Assembly: GCA_949318235.1 (NCBI GenBank) | Contig: OX439132.1 | Span: forward strand, 13,301,624-13,365,623 | DNA length: 64,000 bases | Origin: Ecdyonurus torrentis | Taxonomy: Eukaryota > Arthropoda > Insecta > Ephemeroptera > Heptageniidae | Reading direction: 5' to 3' | Shown: in pieces, positions 11,061 through 28,256 of the stretch | Layout: each line of letters starts with the position of its first letter | Position numbering within the stretch: position 1 is the first letter of the stretch | The notes under the pieces: model-generated | What the model saw: the letters and a program-made list of their open reading frames with translations, nothing else | The model's database searches: none | What the model was told of the DNA's origin: nothing | Program-made: the position numbers and the translations under genes

Positions 11061-14000
11061 ACTCTTATATTGTATTATTATTATTTAACTATTGCCTTAT
11101 TGCGATGCATGCATTAATTTGTAACTGTTACTAGTGAAATAATGCTTCATACATTGAGGAAATAAATTACTTCATTTGTATGCTACATTTACGTCATAAT
11201 ATATACCTGCGAGATTTTATGATTGTTCAATAATTCTTAAATAATTGTTAAAATCTTAATCACTTATTTTACAAAAACCAATAACTGCCATTTGAAATGG
11301 GCGATATCTGTGGGCGATTATACAAACTAAAGCTCTCCTGGCTTTGTATCAAAGTATAAATATTAACATTTTGTAATTGCATAAATAATTATGCACTATT
11401 CAACTATTCAATAATATTTTTACTGCGCATCATCACTACTTTGATTACATATTATTCAAAATAGCATTTTTTTTTTTTTTTTAATAAGTGGTGCTAAAAT
11501 TTAGCTAGAATAATTTTCATTTATTTTTTCTTTGCATACATAATATTTATATAATTATAAAAAAAATATATTTTCATAAAGATACATAGCAAAAAAAAAA
11601 TTATCATAATGACTTTAACACTCTACAATTAAGAAACTGGTATAAAATTAGTTTTTTATTTTATTATTATTATTATTTTTTAATTTAATACATTATATTT
11701 TTTGCACCATCAAAACTTAAAAATAAACTATTACTATCTATGAAACTCCCACACTATTAAGGTATGATTTAATTATTCATGCTGAAAATTAGACAAATTA
11801 ACCATTTCATTGCTTAGGTTGAAAGTGTAATGAAATTTTAACTACTAATGTTTAAAACAACAATGGTTGAAAATTTTTATTATTTTAACACAAAATTGTA
11901 TTTTTTAACACTACAATTAAATTATATATTATACTGTATACACCATTTAAAACATGAAAAGTTGAATTTTTAGTTCATTATTTAACACTTCGCTGGTTTT
12001 CATTTAAATAAAAACAATATTTTACTCATTACAATGGATAGAGAAAAAAAAGGACACCAAAACACATTGAATTTAAAATGAAGCAAGTAAATTTAATGGT
12101 ACATTTTTGAACGAGATAACAGAATGCTAACACGTTTTTTATATACATTTTAATAAAATTTTATTCATTTCAAGCACTTTGTGTTTGACTTTTAACAAAT
12201 ATTGTGATAAATTCATTTTATATTTTGTTGATTTTATATAAATATAATAATGATGCTCTTGATAATATTTTTAACTATTTATATTCGTTTATAATAAACA
12301 CACTGCTTTGTTGATTTTTCTTTTAATCTTTTGTCTAAGTGAAATATTGTTTACTTGATTTTTTTTTCACTTTTCTGTCTTATATGGCATGTCTTTTCAG
12401 AGCAGGAGAAACTGTGATCGAGCTATAAAAAAATACTGCAAAGTAGAGCTGTTTATATGAACAGTAAACACTGCATAACAACATTTAAATGCAATTATGT
12501 ATTTTTTTTTAATTTTCATTTCTGAATAATATATTATTGATAATGAATTCTTAAGTGGTATTAATTTATATGTACTTATAGTAGAAAACTTAGAAATCAG
12601 TAAATTTTCAGAAATAAGTTTAATAGAATATATACATACTGTACAGTCGTTCAGCAATAATAAAAAATAAATCATGCAAAACTTTTATATTTTTGCTGAT
12701 TCACATATAGACAAAAGAGGTTGAAATATTATTGTTACAATATTAAGTAAATTTATGTATTATTTAATGTATATGTTAGAAGCGTAAATTTTGTATTACT
12801 AATAAGCCTTGTATTACACGTACTGTATAGTTGTGTAACAACATGTGTGGCCTTAACCTCGCCTTTTTTTTTTTTTTTTTTTTTTTCTTTCTTTCTTTTT
12901 CTTTTTCTTTTTTTTTTTTTTTTGAAAAAAGACAATCATTTAATTTAGTTTGATTATACTTATTTATTAATTTGAATCTGAAAGAATTAATTATAAATAA
13001 CATTTGGTTTTTATATTTTTATGCTAAAAAAAGTATACACCCGTTTAAAATGGTTTTCTGACAAATTTAACATAAAGAATTTTTTCCAATTAATTACGTA
13101 TAAATCCTACATAATATAATAAAATAGCAGCACAATTGTCATATTATTGAGGAATATTAAGGCTTTTGCATCTTTTTCTAAATGTTTTTTAAAGCAAATT
13201 AATTACTTAATATTTTTAGTAAACTTTCTCTATAGGCCAAGACTGAAACTTATTAAATTTAATTTAACAGTCGTTATTAAAAACTTCACTGGCCAAGTTA
13301 ACCCATAAATATCTCAAAGAAGTTTCATATTATAATATCACAGATGCTAACATAGGGAATATGTGCATATAAAGAGCTCGCCGCTAACGTGAAAAATGTC
13401 AATTTAATAATATTGATTTCCAGTTGAGTATATAATTATTAAAACAATTGTATTGTAACTCTCCAAATGAAATAAAAAAATATTTAAAGTAAACTTTACT
13501 CTGTTAAATATTTGTGTATAATATAAAATCATGTCAACATAAAAAATATAGTTATTGTAGGTATAAACAGATGATTAAAGCCCCTGGAAATTTGAGAGGT
13601 ATGCAACGTGTGCAGCATAGCGGACCAACAATATGCCTAACTCACAGGATGAAAAATTATACTACGTACTACGTCACTTGACAATAAAAACCCTTTGAAA
13701 TTGAATTGAAATAAGAAAATAAGAATAAATGAGATATTTGTGCAATAAAATGCTTGGTTTCTAATTTTAAAATAATAACTTATCACTTCGGGTATAAATC
13801 AATATTTCTAAACTGTAATATCGAGTAGAAACTCAGTTTATTTTTAGTACTTAGGATTTTTAGTTTTAAAAAAATCTCTGACCAATAACATTATTCGATT
13901 AGCAAAATGATTTCACTCAACTATAATTATAATACTTCTTCGCAAGATTCTAGTTTTTTTTTTCCTTATAGCGCAAACATTTAGAGTGTTTATCTTTATT

Positions 14001-16417
14001 TTTGATAAGAAATATCTCAGTTCAAAAAGCCAGCTAGTTTTTCGCTAGTTTTCCCTATATAGAGGAGTAAATTTAACTTGTGTCTAAAAAATAAATAGAG
14101 AGTCAGAAGACATGTAAAGTACTTTTCAACTCATCATGCATTTTAATTTCAAAATATTCCCTCTATTAAATATAGTTTCATAAAATTCACTACAGACAGC
14201 ACCACGTGTCCATCACGAACAAAATTATAGCATTGAAGTAATGCTATTCTCCACAAGATGTCGTACTATGTATTATTTGTATCAAATATTCTGAATCAAA
14301 ATTTTATTGCGTTTCATTTACTCACAAAATCTTTTGAATAAAATATCGTTCAAGGTGTCTGCCCTTCCTCTTCCCCTAACTCACAACAAAATTACATGCC
14401 TCACAAATCCGATAATCAAAGCATTATTTTTTTTATTGTATATATTATTATTTTTATATAATATACAACAGACAGGCGTAATGATTTATTATGTAATATA
14501 AAAATATAACGTTTGTTCTAAAGTGTCGCGTATATTTGTAAGAATAGGGTGTAATGCAAAAATTTAGATTATCAATAAATAACAGTGATGAAAATATGCA
14601 TCTAAAAAACTTATGTTGCAAGTCATGTGACGAGAATATTTAGCTTTTATTGCTATAATAAATCATGTATAAATATTATTTATTGGTAATAATTTTTATG
14701 TCAAATGTATAATATATTACTTTACATTTATTTACAATAATGTAAGAGTGGATTGATGACAGCATAAATTTACGTGCTTAATTTTAAACTGCATTTTAAG
14801 TTTTATACGTTTTCATTATGTTATGTACTATGTCAGTGTGCGTAGAAAAGAAGGAAAATAAATAATTTTCCAAATACAAGTATTATCGGGATAATATCAT
14901 GGATTTAATCATAAGGGTTTCAGAAATATTTAACTCGTTATTAAATACGATTATTTTAATTCTAAATTCAATTTACAAGAGCTTGTTGACACTTCTATAA
15001 GCGACAATAAAATCTGGATGCATAAATTTCATGTTATTAAATTAAAAATATAACCTAATTTCCTTACAAAACAAAACATAATAGCCACTTAAAGGCTGAA
15101 TAGCATAAAAAGAAGAGAGAGGTAGCATTGTAACATTATTTAACAATTTAAATCCAATCACAATGCTAAAATCAATTAATTTAAATAATATAATACTGCC
15201 AATCATTTATATAATAATAAAAAAAAATATAATCTAAAAATTCTTGAACTATTAAAAGAATATCATCATTTGAGTTCACTCTAATGTCACCTCCTCTTCA
15301 ATAATAATAAAAAAAGAAAGAAGATCAAAGCTTTCGCCGCTTATATGTGTGATGACTTTGTTTTGTGACGAATCAACGCCTATATATCCTCTCTCTCTCT
15401 TGCTTGTCTATACAATATATAACAAACTTCAATATCAACAAGCCGAGAACGCGTGGGAAGTACATAATCTGAGACGTATATTTCTTAGAAATACAATTAC
15501 ACAGCAAAAATAAAGATTAATTGTTTTTTCATATCCAGCAACACTATATAACATATTAACAACTATACAGTGTATGAAAAATTGGTTCTATGATAAATTA
15601 TCTTTTATATAATATTAATTTTTCAATTTTAAAATTAAAACCCTTTTTATTATTATTATTATTATATTATTGTCTTAAATTTATTCATAAAATATGTCAA
15701 AAATATTTCATAATATAATATGACTTAACATTTTTTTTTCCTTTTTAAATAAGATGTAACAAATAATATATAAGATAAACTTTTTTCATTTTCAATTATT
15801 ATATTTGATATGATGCAAATTACTTAACATGATTTATTTTTGTGGATGACGGGAAAGGAAATGTATCTTCATCTTATGTAATCGAGACAGGCAGACAGAT
15901 CCTCACACTCTTTAACCCTCTTCTACATTGCTGACCGCTATCATTTATCACTCCCTTGTGTTAGAGGGAAGGAAGTATATAAAGTAGAGACAGAGAGAAA
16001 CTTTAACTTCAACTATAGCACATATAGGATATACAGACCATTTTCACATTCTTATTCATTGTAAATTTCACTTTAACAGGAAATGTACTACATAATATTA
16101 TTATATTTTTAATTAATATAAAGCTTTTAAGCTATATTATACATATAAGATATTTTTGATGTATATAATAAGGTAATGATGCTAATGTAATTTTAATATA
16201 ATTTGAATAATCAATTGAGTTGTCAGTAATATTTAAGATTTTATGGTAATATTTTTACATAAATTATACATTTAAAAATATGCATATGGTAATAAGTATA
16301 TTTTATCTGACTATAATGATAGTTATGTGGGCTTCTTTTTATGAGTTTGTAAGATATAAGTCGTGGCAATGTTATATATAGATTACATTAATCGTGGTAA
16401 TAAATAATTATCAGTCT

Positions 16418-16421
<4 letters not shown>
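11061..16421. other. AT-rich non-coding spacer
   Basis: No exon-like frame is seen on either strand. Landmarks are T-rich tracts at 12864-12923 and a less AT-rich patch at about 15840-16030 with a TATATAAAG string near 15976. Nothing else is identifiable. Confidence 0.5.

Positions 16422-16473
<52 letters not shown>
16422..16473. repeat. (TC)26 microsatellite
   Basis: An uninterrupted CT array of about 52 bp. Confidence 0.95.
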
Positions 16474-17679
<1,206 letters not shown>

Positions 17680-17999
17680 CTTTCTGTCTCTCCTTATAAT
17701 GCAACCATGTACTAAGGTAAAACTTCTTCTTTTTTTAACCCATTGAACAATAATATAGTTTCTTACACACACGAACCATAATATTCAATTAACATCATAA
17801 TTTTCAAAATACCCCTTTAAGGAAAATAGCTATTACAAATAGCTATACAAAGAACAAAAATTAAATATTTAATTATACAATTACCATTAATTTGCAAAGA
17901 GGTAATAACCAAGTTTTATGTAAATACAGTAGCTTTTGGTGTTGCTGGGATGTTTGTATGAAGTGCTAACTTGTAATCCATTCACACCTGCAAGTCTCT

Positions 18000-18039
<40 letters not shown>

Positions 18040-18098
18040 CTTCTGCCTACTACTTAGCACATTTAGCAAGCAGGCTAGAAAGAGAGAGAGAGAGAGAG
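18000..18098. repeat. Compound (CT)n(CA)n followed by (GA)n
   Basis: A CT array passes directly into CA repeats (about 18001-18039). A GA array follows at about 18080-18098. The CT and GA arrays can pair as a hairpin about 80 nt apart. Confidence 0.85.
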
Positions 18099-18149
18099 TG
18101 TACGTACATGACATGTGTAATTATCATGTGGATGTCATATCTTGTTGAT

Positions 18150-20791
18150 CGTCTTGCACTGGAATTTACTTTATAACCTAATGACGTCACTTAGTTTCTA
18201 CTTTTATATCAATTTATTAAAACAAAAAATAATTATTTACATTATCATTATATACCAAGTTTTAATCATTTTAACTATATTGCATTGAAATAAATAATCT
18301 TGCTTCAATAAGTTTTTCTTTCTTTTTTAAATGCTAAAATTTCAGGGAAATTTGAAAGTATACCAATTTGCTTCTTGTGCATATAAATTTATAACAGGAA
18401 GTTAAAAAGTTTAAAGACAAAAAATGCCATAATATAAGGAAAAACATATGTAAAACAAATACGTTTTAAATAATTTAATTTAAACAAAAATATATTTCAT
18501 TTTTATCATAAAAATGTATTTAAATATTAAATTAAATATAAATAAATTTAAAAACAATAAAAATATTTAAAAAATAACAAAATATAATATTATTTATTGA
18601 TATTCTAAACAGCTTCTGTTTGAGAAAGTCTATAGTCTTATAAATTTTAAAATATTTCTTATACATATGAAAAGATAAAGCTAAAGATGTTTTATCTTTT
18701 TATGTTTGAATCTCATTAAGTATTTAAAAAAATAAATTTTAAACTGATTTACGGACATTAACTTTTAAGATAAAAGTAAAAATTTTTTAGCATAAAATGC
18801 CACTTTATTCTCTCATAAATTTATATAACTTTTTTTTTCTCCCCGTCTTCATCTTTCTATCTAAATCTATAATAAAAAAAATGTTATTTTATTATATTAT
18901 AAATTTAACATACAAAACACGTACATCATTAAATTTGTATCTATGATCTTTATAAAATATTTTTTAAGCTTAGAAAAATATCACGCTAACTTGCATATAA
19001 TCATAATGATTAAAAAAAAAGTTATAATAACATAAAAAAATATCATGCTTAAAACGTTGTTATGGTCATTTATTAACATGAATTAGCATTTGCATAATTT
19101 TTTATATATATATTTATAGGAAAAAAATGTATTTTATATTTTATCTAACTTTTTTATCCTATATAACTAACTGGCTTGACAGGTATATTATGAAGTCAGT
19201 AGCCGTAGAAATGTCAAATACTCTCTCTCTCTCTCTCTCCATTTTTCTGTACATTTAAATCATTAGATTAAGAATTACTAGCTTAAAGAATTATAACAAC
19301 TCAAGAAAAAAGTGATTAACATTTATTTTTTATACTATACACGGAAAAAATCTTAAATACAAAAAAGGCAACTTCGTAGATTTATTATTAGTTAATAACT
19401 TCAGCTTAAATTTTAGATTTTGTAAATTAGACCTCTTATATTATTTTAAAAGCTATTTCTTGTCTATATTAACAATTATTATGATAAAAATTGTAAAGTT
19501 CATCACTAGTATATATTTTTTAATTATACCATGTAGCTGTGGACTTCAATTTTAACAAAATAAATTAAATTTTTGCTTTTGTATATATTTATTATCCCCT
19601 AATATTTTTAAATATTTAGGCTTTTTTCATCCTGAAGTATGCAATTTTTTAGACTTTTCTACCTTCATAGTGAACAAATTTAATAGAGATTTAATTTGTT
19701 TTAATTAACTGGCAGATCATTGTACAAAATTCATTTATGTATAGCTATTTCAACATGTTGATTGCAATTAATGCGCATCAATTAAAAAAATACATACTCT
19801 ATTTAACGTATACAGAAGTGTTCTATACAACATAATAGCAAGGGCGTTTCATAAAAAGAAAGTAATAGAATTTTTTTATGACTATTATTTAATTCACTTG
19901 TCTATATCAATGTATACCGAAGAATTTTGAAACGACTATATTTTTTCAAAATTTCTCACAAAATAAAACAATTGTTTATGGCTCCATTCTGATTAGCCAT
20001 CAATTTATGCATAAAACATCAAATTTACACAAAAATAAATTTATAAAATGTGATCAATCTTAAATATTGTATAGACTTTTCCCATAAGGTTCAAAATTTT
20101 CCCATAAACAATTTTTATTTTTACTGGGTTTTTTAAAATGGCCCATTGAATTAATAATAAGAATGAATTATTATTATGTATACAAAATAATATTTATTTA
20201 CACCGAATAATTAAATACAATAAAAAAAAATTATTTTCAATATTGTAATTTTATATTTTTCAGTGTATAACATTATAAGAAAATAAGTATATTTTATAGC
20301 TTCTATATTACGCCATGAACTACATTTTATAAAAGTTTATGTCAACTTCATGATTATTATTATTATAACCAGATCTATAAATTTTAATATAACCTCCTTT
20401 TTTTATATGTATATATAATATATATTTAATCTACACCGACAAAAATATATTTCATTAATAAAATTTAGTATTTTAATATAATAATTTATAAAAGTATATA
20501 AGATAGAAATAATAATTTGTATTTTCTTGTAGTTAACATTTTAAATGACATACAAGTTAGTTATATACGTATATCAAAATGTGTTTGCGTATAATAAAAT
20601 ATAAGATTTCTCTTTCCTTTACTTATTTATACCTTATATAAGCCACTTTATAATATACTTTTGCTGTTATTACTTTTAATGATAATGATATTAATGCTCT
20701 TATTTACTTTAAAGTGTATAGAAGGAGCTGGGAAATTTAATAAAGCTAAGATAAAATTTTAAAATATATTTTGTGTGTAATACAAAGTGTG

Positions 20792-20838
<47 letters not shown>

Positions 20839-23312
20839 ATTATTATATATATATATGCTAGCACTATAGTATATAGTATGTAATAATATACATGTTTTTT
20901 AAATAAGGTTGATAAAATTCATCTCGCTAGAATTTTTGAATTTGAATCATATATTTTGTAAGCATAATTTCGTATCTCAATATCTATTATATTCTTATAT
21001 ACATATAAATTTCAATATTATTAAAAAAAAAATTAAAGCAACATCTTTATCTTCATATATATTATACAAATTTTCATAATAAAGTTCATAATAATAATTC
21101 GATTTGGTGACATATATAAAAATTTTGTGACAAGTGCGCCTACGACAGAAGACCCCCCGATTTTATATGCTTTTTATCAATCCGTATCCATGTTTGTTTG
21201 TTTGTTTTCTCCTTCTTTTTCTTCATTCTCCAGAAAACCTTACTGCAATTTATGAAGAAATTCAAATAACAATTTAAAATGCAGAACTAATAAAAAAAAA
21301 ATGCTGCTTTTTCCCCTCTGCTAAAAAGCATTTTTCGGACACATAATTGTAGAAGATAATATACTGTGAATTGAAAATACTTTGTGAATTCTTCCCTAGT
21401 TGTCAGTTTCTAGTACTTTATAATGCTGAAAAAATGCAAAGTACAAAAAAAAATAATAATAATAAAAATAAACTAGTTTATAAAAATACAGTTTGCCTTT
21501 TTCTTTAACATAAAAAATATAGTATAACTATAACATATTATATAAATTATAATAAAACACTTTAATAAATGTTGATATATTTGCAACAAAATTATAAGCA
21601 GAAATACTTCTGATAATGTAATTTACATAAAAATAAGAAAATATTTTAAATTTTAACTACATTTTAGTGCATACATATTTATAATATCTGTATATGTATA
21701 CATAATTATCTTATTTCTCATACCAATACAGGAAAACTGTAATAAGTATTACACATAGAAATTACTGATAATAGTATAGCTGGTTAAGGTAGGTTTAAGT
21801 GTTATTATCTTCAATTACGCACACATTGTTGAAACATATATACATAAATAAGTGTTTAATATTCAATGTCAAACTTTCTAAACAAAACATGAAGTCCATT
21901 GCAAAATATGTTATTTACTACCATGTCAATCACATGATATACAAAATTGAAATGTTATGCAAATTTTAAGGTTTTATTTAACCTTTATAAAATTTAGTTA
22001 CAAATTACATTTGCGTATTATTTTTAAAATATTTTTTAAAGTAATTATTGTTTACTATACATATTCGAAAACAAGAAATTACGTAATTTATGCAGCAAAA
22101 ATATCATACATAGCATATATTATTATAAAATAAAGGTAGCTAAAATGAAACAACATTGATACTTATTATTAATTATACTACGTATACAACTTAATATTTA
22201 TGCTATGTAGTTATTATGCAGTATAGCATAAACTATGTTATTATATTCATCTAATGTTCCTGAAAATGAGCTATATAAATGCACGGAAAATAAATAATAC
22301 TTATATATAAGGCAAGTAAATGCAATAGGTAGACATATAACCTAGAACTAAGGTATTATTATACTACAATAAATACCTAATGCAGGTGCACTATGCTACA
22401 ATAAAGGTGTGACTCACTTTAGATTAAGTGGTATTGTAGTTTATAACTACCTGTTCCAAATTAAATCGTACCTATTGCAAAATACAGGATACATGTACCG
22501 GTACCTGCTCGATTGCCATAGGTATAGCAATTTTTTTCGGTGTGACAATTTTTTTTGTGTAAAAGAACTTGTATATCCCCTCTACACCATTGCTTATATT
22601 GCAACAAACATTTAAAAAAAATTACTGATAGAAATATCAAACTTCAAGCATCAGTATTATATTAAAGCATAAATTGATATAAAAGATAATAATTTAATAT
22701 TTCACTCTATCAATATAATAACATTTTATTTCAATACAATTTTTTTTAAAACAATATCTTTTATATATACAGCAGACATTTTCTGTATTTTATATATAGC
22801 AACATAGTAACATGTCATTTGAAATGCAGTGCACGCGAAATAACTATAAAACCACTTTATATGTGGCAACAACTTTAAAACTTTATTGTTTTTTCTCTTT
22901 TCTTTATTATATCACATTGCATATGTATAGAATGTAATGCAATATAATTTTCAAACAGATATTCATTGTATTTTGTATATTACTGCAAATAACACGTATA
23001 ATTTTACATAATGTATGTTTTTGAATTGGATATGTTTGCTATAAAAAAATATATATATTGTACTATATTTAAATATAAAGCAGTAATGGGTACTTTTGTA
23101 AAAAAAAATCAATATTATAAGTAATGAATAATTAAAGTAACATATTTAAAAACAAGAAGATTTAGATGGTTATTTATTGAAAACATTTTCCTTTTTTTAC
23201 AAAAAGCTGCGATAAATCTTGAGAAATAAATCTGAAAGTAATAGAGTGACTGAATTCGAGGCTAATGGTATGATCGGATTAAGTTTTTCTTTCCTCTCTG
23301 TACTCAAAAGAT

Positions 23313-23315
<3 letters not shown>
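18150..23315. other. AT-rich non-coding spacer
   Basis: No gene is seen. It contains a small CT array at about 19219-19239, a (TA)n tract at 20799-20834 followed by TTA repeats, and many short A/T runs. Confidence 0.5.

Positions 23316-23358
<43 letters not shown>
23316..23358. repeat. (TC)n microsatellite
   Basis: An uninterrupted CT array of about 43 bp. Confidence 0.95.
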
Positions 23359-23360
<2 letters not shown>

Positions 23361-24460
23361 GTCTTCATTAATCATATCATGGTTAGTTGGTCTTTCTTGA
23401 GACCAAGTACAGATTTTAGTCTTATTTATTAACATCAAAGTAAATTATAAACCACTGCATAAAATCTTGCCATCTCTCTTTACTAACTCACACTTTCTGT
23501 CTTTCTTTCTCCTGCCATTTTACTATATTTAATATTCAAAATATTTCAAAAAGCAACCAAAAAAAAAAGTCTCATCAAAGAAAATTTAACAAAATTAAAT
23601 GATTTAAAGTAAAATTGCTGACTTGACTTCTTCTTTATTTATTAATGCAATTACTTCCCTTTTTGCTATACTGGTACTTTTGCCTTACTTTAGTTTTAAT
23701 GCTCTTTTCATATGAATTTATTTTGAAGTATATTAATTTATGATTGAAGTACATATATGAAAACAGTATTTATTAGCATTTCTAAAAGCTAACTTGTTAT
23801 GCAATTTAATGAGCAATAAAAGTCATTAAGTTAGAAATAACTACTTGAATGTTTTATTTTCATACTTAATATTATAAAATAAGTATTAATAAAATTAATA
23901 AAAAAATCAAGTTTTTTTGAGTTTTAAAAGTTAATTTCTGTAAATATAAAGTCTATATGATTATATGTACCAAAGATTAACAAAAATTGTACCTACGTAC
24001 TTAATAGCGGATTTACTAAAATGCTATAATTCCAAACATTGTGTATGCTATAGAGTACTAAATATATTTCATTGTAGTTATAAAAAGAAGTTCAATATTC
24101 CTTTCATGAAGTACTTTATCACACGTCGAGCCTTCTGTATTTTTTCATTTTATTTGGCGTAAATATTTTATTCAGAAATGGTGACAGTTAAATAATTTCC
24201 TGAAGTTTTGTGTTATAGTTTCCTGAAATGCAATAATATGGTTGAAACTTGACATCAACTTGACATTTCAATAAAATTGAAACGTATTATATATTTGAAT
24301 TATGTATCAACTATTCACATTGCCAAATTTGATCAATAACCTATAACTATATTTATTATCCCAATTTCAATTGTATTTCGCACTCTAAATTGTATTTTTG
24401 AACAATGTACATAGTTTTGAATTGTTTGGTGCAACAATTGGCATGTGATCGGATGGAAGC

Positions 24461-24463
<3 letters not shown>

Positions 24464-24553
<90 letters not shown>
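24464..24553. repeat. (GA)45 microsatellite
   Basis: An uninterrupted GA array of about 90 bp. Confidence 0.97.
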
Positions 24554-24555
<2 letters not shown>

Positions 24556-26052
24556 ATAATGTAACATGTCTCTATAATACAGTGTAGTAACCACTCAGTA
24601 ATGATGTGTCTGTCACTCAACTATACCATATAGTATTATATAGGAAGGGGAAGAGGGAGAGGGAGAAATATGTCACATTGATCACACAATAATTTAGTCC
24701 CCGTCATCGGAAAATATATCGATGCTAATTACTATCGATTATTGGAATAAAATGTGCAATTAACGATAAAATTGCTGTTACGTTTAAGGTTATATTAATT
24801 TCATTATTTATCATATCAGGATTTTTTTTTGAGTTGGTATTATTTTGTTATGCTAAAAAGATATAAAATAATTATTTATATATATTTTTAAATAATTTAC
24901 CTCCGTAGAAAGTAAGGCTACAAAATTTAAATCCTGTGTATTTATAACGTTTATTCTATTTCTCTTATGTTGTACTGAATTTATTGTTTCAACGATAGGG
25001 AATTGTGCCTATTTTTCGAATTAATTTAAAGATCTTACTAGTTTATATTTTATATATATATGAATTTTTAGGTCAATGCAAACATTAATTAAAAATAATA
25101 ATAAAAATAAAAAGCCTGCATCTGATGTATATACATGATTTTAAGTATATTATTCCTCATATCGATATTACATAAGTCTCAAATAAATCGACATTCCCTC
25201 TTTGCTATCTCTCCCATACTCCTCTATATACCCTCCTCCTCTTTATATAAACGATGATTCTGTCGCTTATAACAATGACAACTTTAGCTATTCAACAATA
25301 GAAGTCAATAAGCCAAAACCATCAGTATACTATCATGTGCGCTATATATATATAATATATTTTTTCTATTGTTATCAATTTTTATATTACAACAATAGAA
25401 AAAAATATCACCCTTCAAAATAACATCTATCATTTGCCATCATTATTCTTTCTTCATTTTCATTCTTTCGTCAATTTTATGTACAAACATAAATTATTAT
25501 AATAAAATTTTAAAGTGTTATAGTTTGTTTCATTGACAGTTTTATATTATGCAATATAAAAATTTATTTTATCATTATTAATGATTTTATTTCAACGCTT
25601 TTGATCTTTAAATTATTATGATATTAATCTTGACAAGCATATATCCATAAGAGGAAGCACATAAAGATTATTTTATATAGATAATACATAAATGTATATT
25701 ACGGTTTATGTCTTTTGAATATTTCATCATATAATGATCATATAAAACTATATATATAAGCTTTTACAGTATTATTAATTTAAAAAGATTTAGATGTAAA
25801 TCAATTTTATATTTTATCAGATCTAATTCTTTTTCTTTTCATCCCAATATAATATATACATAAAGGTTATTCAGTTTTTGAATAATATAAAAAGTTTTAA
25901 GATTATATTTAAATTTGATTATCTTTTTTACACCAGTAACTTTTTGATTTAAATAATAGACACTTATATATAATATGTAAAAAATTATTATAAGAAATAG
26001 TAATGTATGTAGAGAAGAAGTGTATCTAAATTTAAATTTTTAGTAATATATA

Positions 26053-26118
<66 letters not shown>

Positions 26119-27811
26119 AATTTCTTGTTAAAGAGAAATAATTAATGTAATTATATTGATAGATATTTTCTAATAAAGTAAGTTATGTACAATCATTCTA
26201 ATAAAAAATGAAATTGTACTGGCTTATGGCCATTCAATGCAATCAGATGGAGATTTCATTTGACACAAAACTCAGGAGACGTCTCAACAAAATTGAAAAG
26301 GTCCCAACGAACCAAGAAAATATAAAATTTTGTCCCAGCAAACAGCAAACGAGATAACTCTATCTAAATACATGTTATTCCCATATGCCAATAGAATTTC
26401 ATTTTTTATTGTAATGACTGTAGAGTACATATTAAGAGCAGAAGTGGTCTATTAAGTTATTACATTTTATTGGTACAAAAATTCAATGATATATGCATAG
26501 ATAAATCCATATAGGGTGCCGATGATGATTATATAATAAGTATCTTAAATTATAGTTTATACTGTTAAATAATATTACAATAAATTTATTTCAATGCCTC
26601 TATATGCGCTTGCACATTTGAAACTCCATATACTTATGACATAAAAAAAATATAAATGCCGAAATAATTTTAAGTCACATGGTGAACTAGCCTGAACTGA
26701 TGAATACCTATATAATTTTAGTAATTTTCATTATTTATATAATAGTGCTAGTACGTGGCTGTTGTTGTTATACATGCAAAAGTGTTTAGTGAGAAAATAT
26801 ACAAACTCAAAGCCCAACAATACTAACAAAGTGCTATAGCAGACGTCTTAATGTTCCTGTTTCGATTTAACATGCTTTCTTATGGGTGAATGAAGCAGCT
26901 ATAACTTAAGCTGAAAAATTTTCACTTATTTTTTATTTTTTTATTTTTACTCTGTACCTGATCTTTTAAAGCTATAATGTTTTCCTAAATTAGAAAACAA
27001 TTGAAAGAAAAATAATTTAACACAAAATTGATTGAATTTTAGGAAAACAGTAGCTTTGAGGGTTAGTAAGCTACATAACAGTTAAATGTCAGTGTAAACA
27101 AAAAAAAATTTAAAAAAATATATTATGCTTCGTTCTTTTATAAGAAAGCATAATTAAATTGAGACAGGAACACAAAGTTGTTGGCTTATACTTCGTTAGT
27201 ATTGCTGAGCTGAGCTTGTTTATTTTGTCACTATGAAAAAACTTTTTGCAAGTCTTCTCAATGGACAAACTTTGATTGGTAATATTATAAGCATTGTATT
27301 ATAAATATATGCTGTAAGTTACTAATCTTATACAAATTGTAAGGAACGTTATTTGTATGATTCAGTATATAAAAATTTAAAAATATTTAATTTAAGTGAC
27401 TATAAATATTAAGTAATATTATTTTATTTTTAATTCTTTATTGAACGAAAATGTTTATATGTTTGCAATTCTGATTGCCATAAAAATAAAAATTCTTATG
27501 TATTGGAAATTAAAATTGAACAAATATCAATCTGATGAAAACTGAAAATTAACAACAACAACATTTTCCATTAAGACTTCGAGAAATTTTTAAAATCTTT
27601 TATTCTATATTTGGAGAATGGGTATGATTTTACAATACAAATTTCAAAGTATATTTTATTTATTCATTAATGGAATCAAAATCCACAAAACTATCTGCTT
27701 AGGTTATTGTACTGTATATAATATATGCATAATATTATTAATATTACTTTCTTGAAGGTGTCAAAAATGGCATACATAAATTGTTTTAGAAATACAATAT
27801 ATATATATATA
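24554..27811. other. AT-rich non-coding spacer
   Basis: No gene or RNA is recognised. A (TA)n tract lies at about 26060-26115 and a short one directly before 27812. Confidence 0.5.
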
Positions 27812-28256
27812 CAGGGACGTACGCAAGGGGGGGGTTTCCGGGTCCGGACCCCCCCCCCGTCAGGTCCGAGGAGGAAAATTTTTTGAGGTTAAAAATAAAA
27901 ATAGCAACTTAAAAAAAAAAAAAAAAAAAAAAAAACGCGTCTTTGGTGCCAACGTTTTCTTTTCTTTTTGGTATCAAAACTAACTAATTTATTAATAAAA
28001 TTGTGATTTTATTTAACATGGTGGTATTATGTAAGTATTATGACGTTATGAACTGCATATTCCCTTAAACTAAAATGAAAAAAATGTTGACCCCCTTACT
28101 ATTTTTTGAAGTTTGAAAGCCATAATGGTAACAACTACCGATGATAAAAAATATACATAACATTTGACCAGTTTATTAAATTAAATTTAAATCAAATAAT
28201 TCGTTATGTCCGGTCATGTCATTATTCAAAAACCAAAAACATTTAATTTAAATAAT

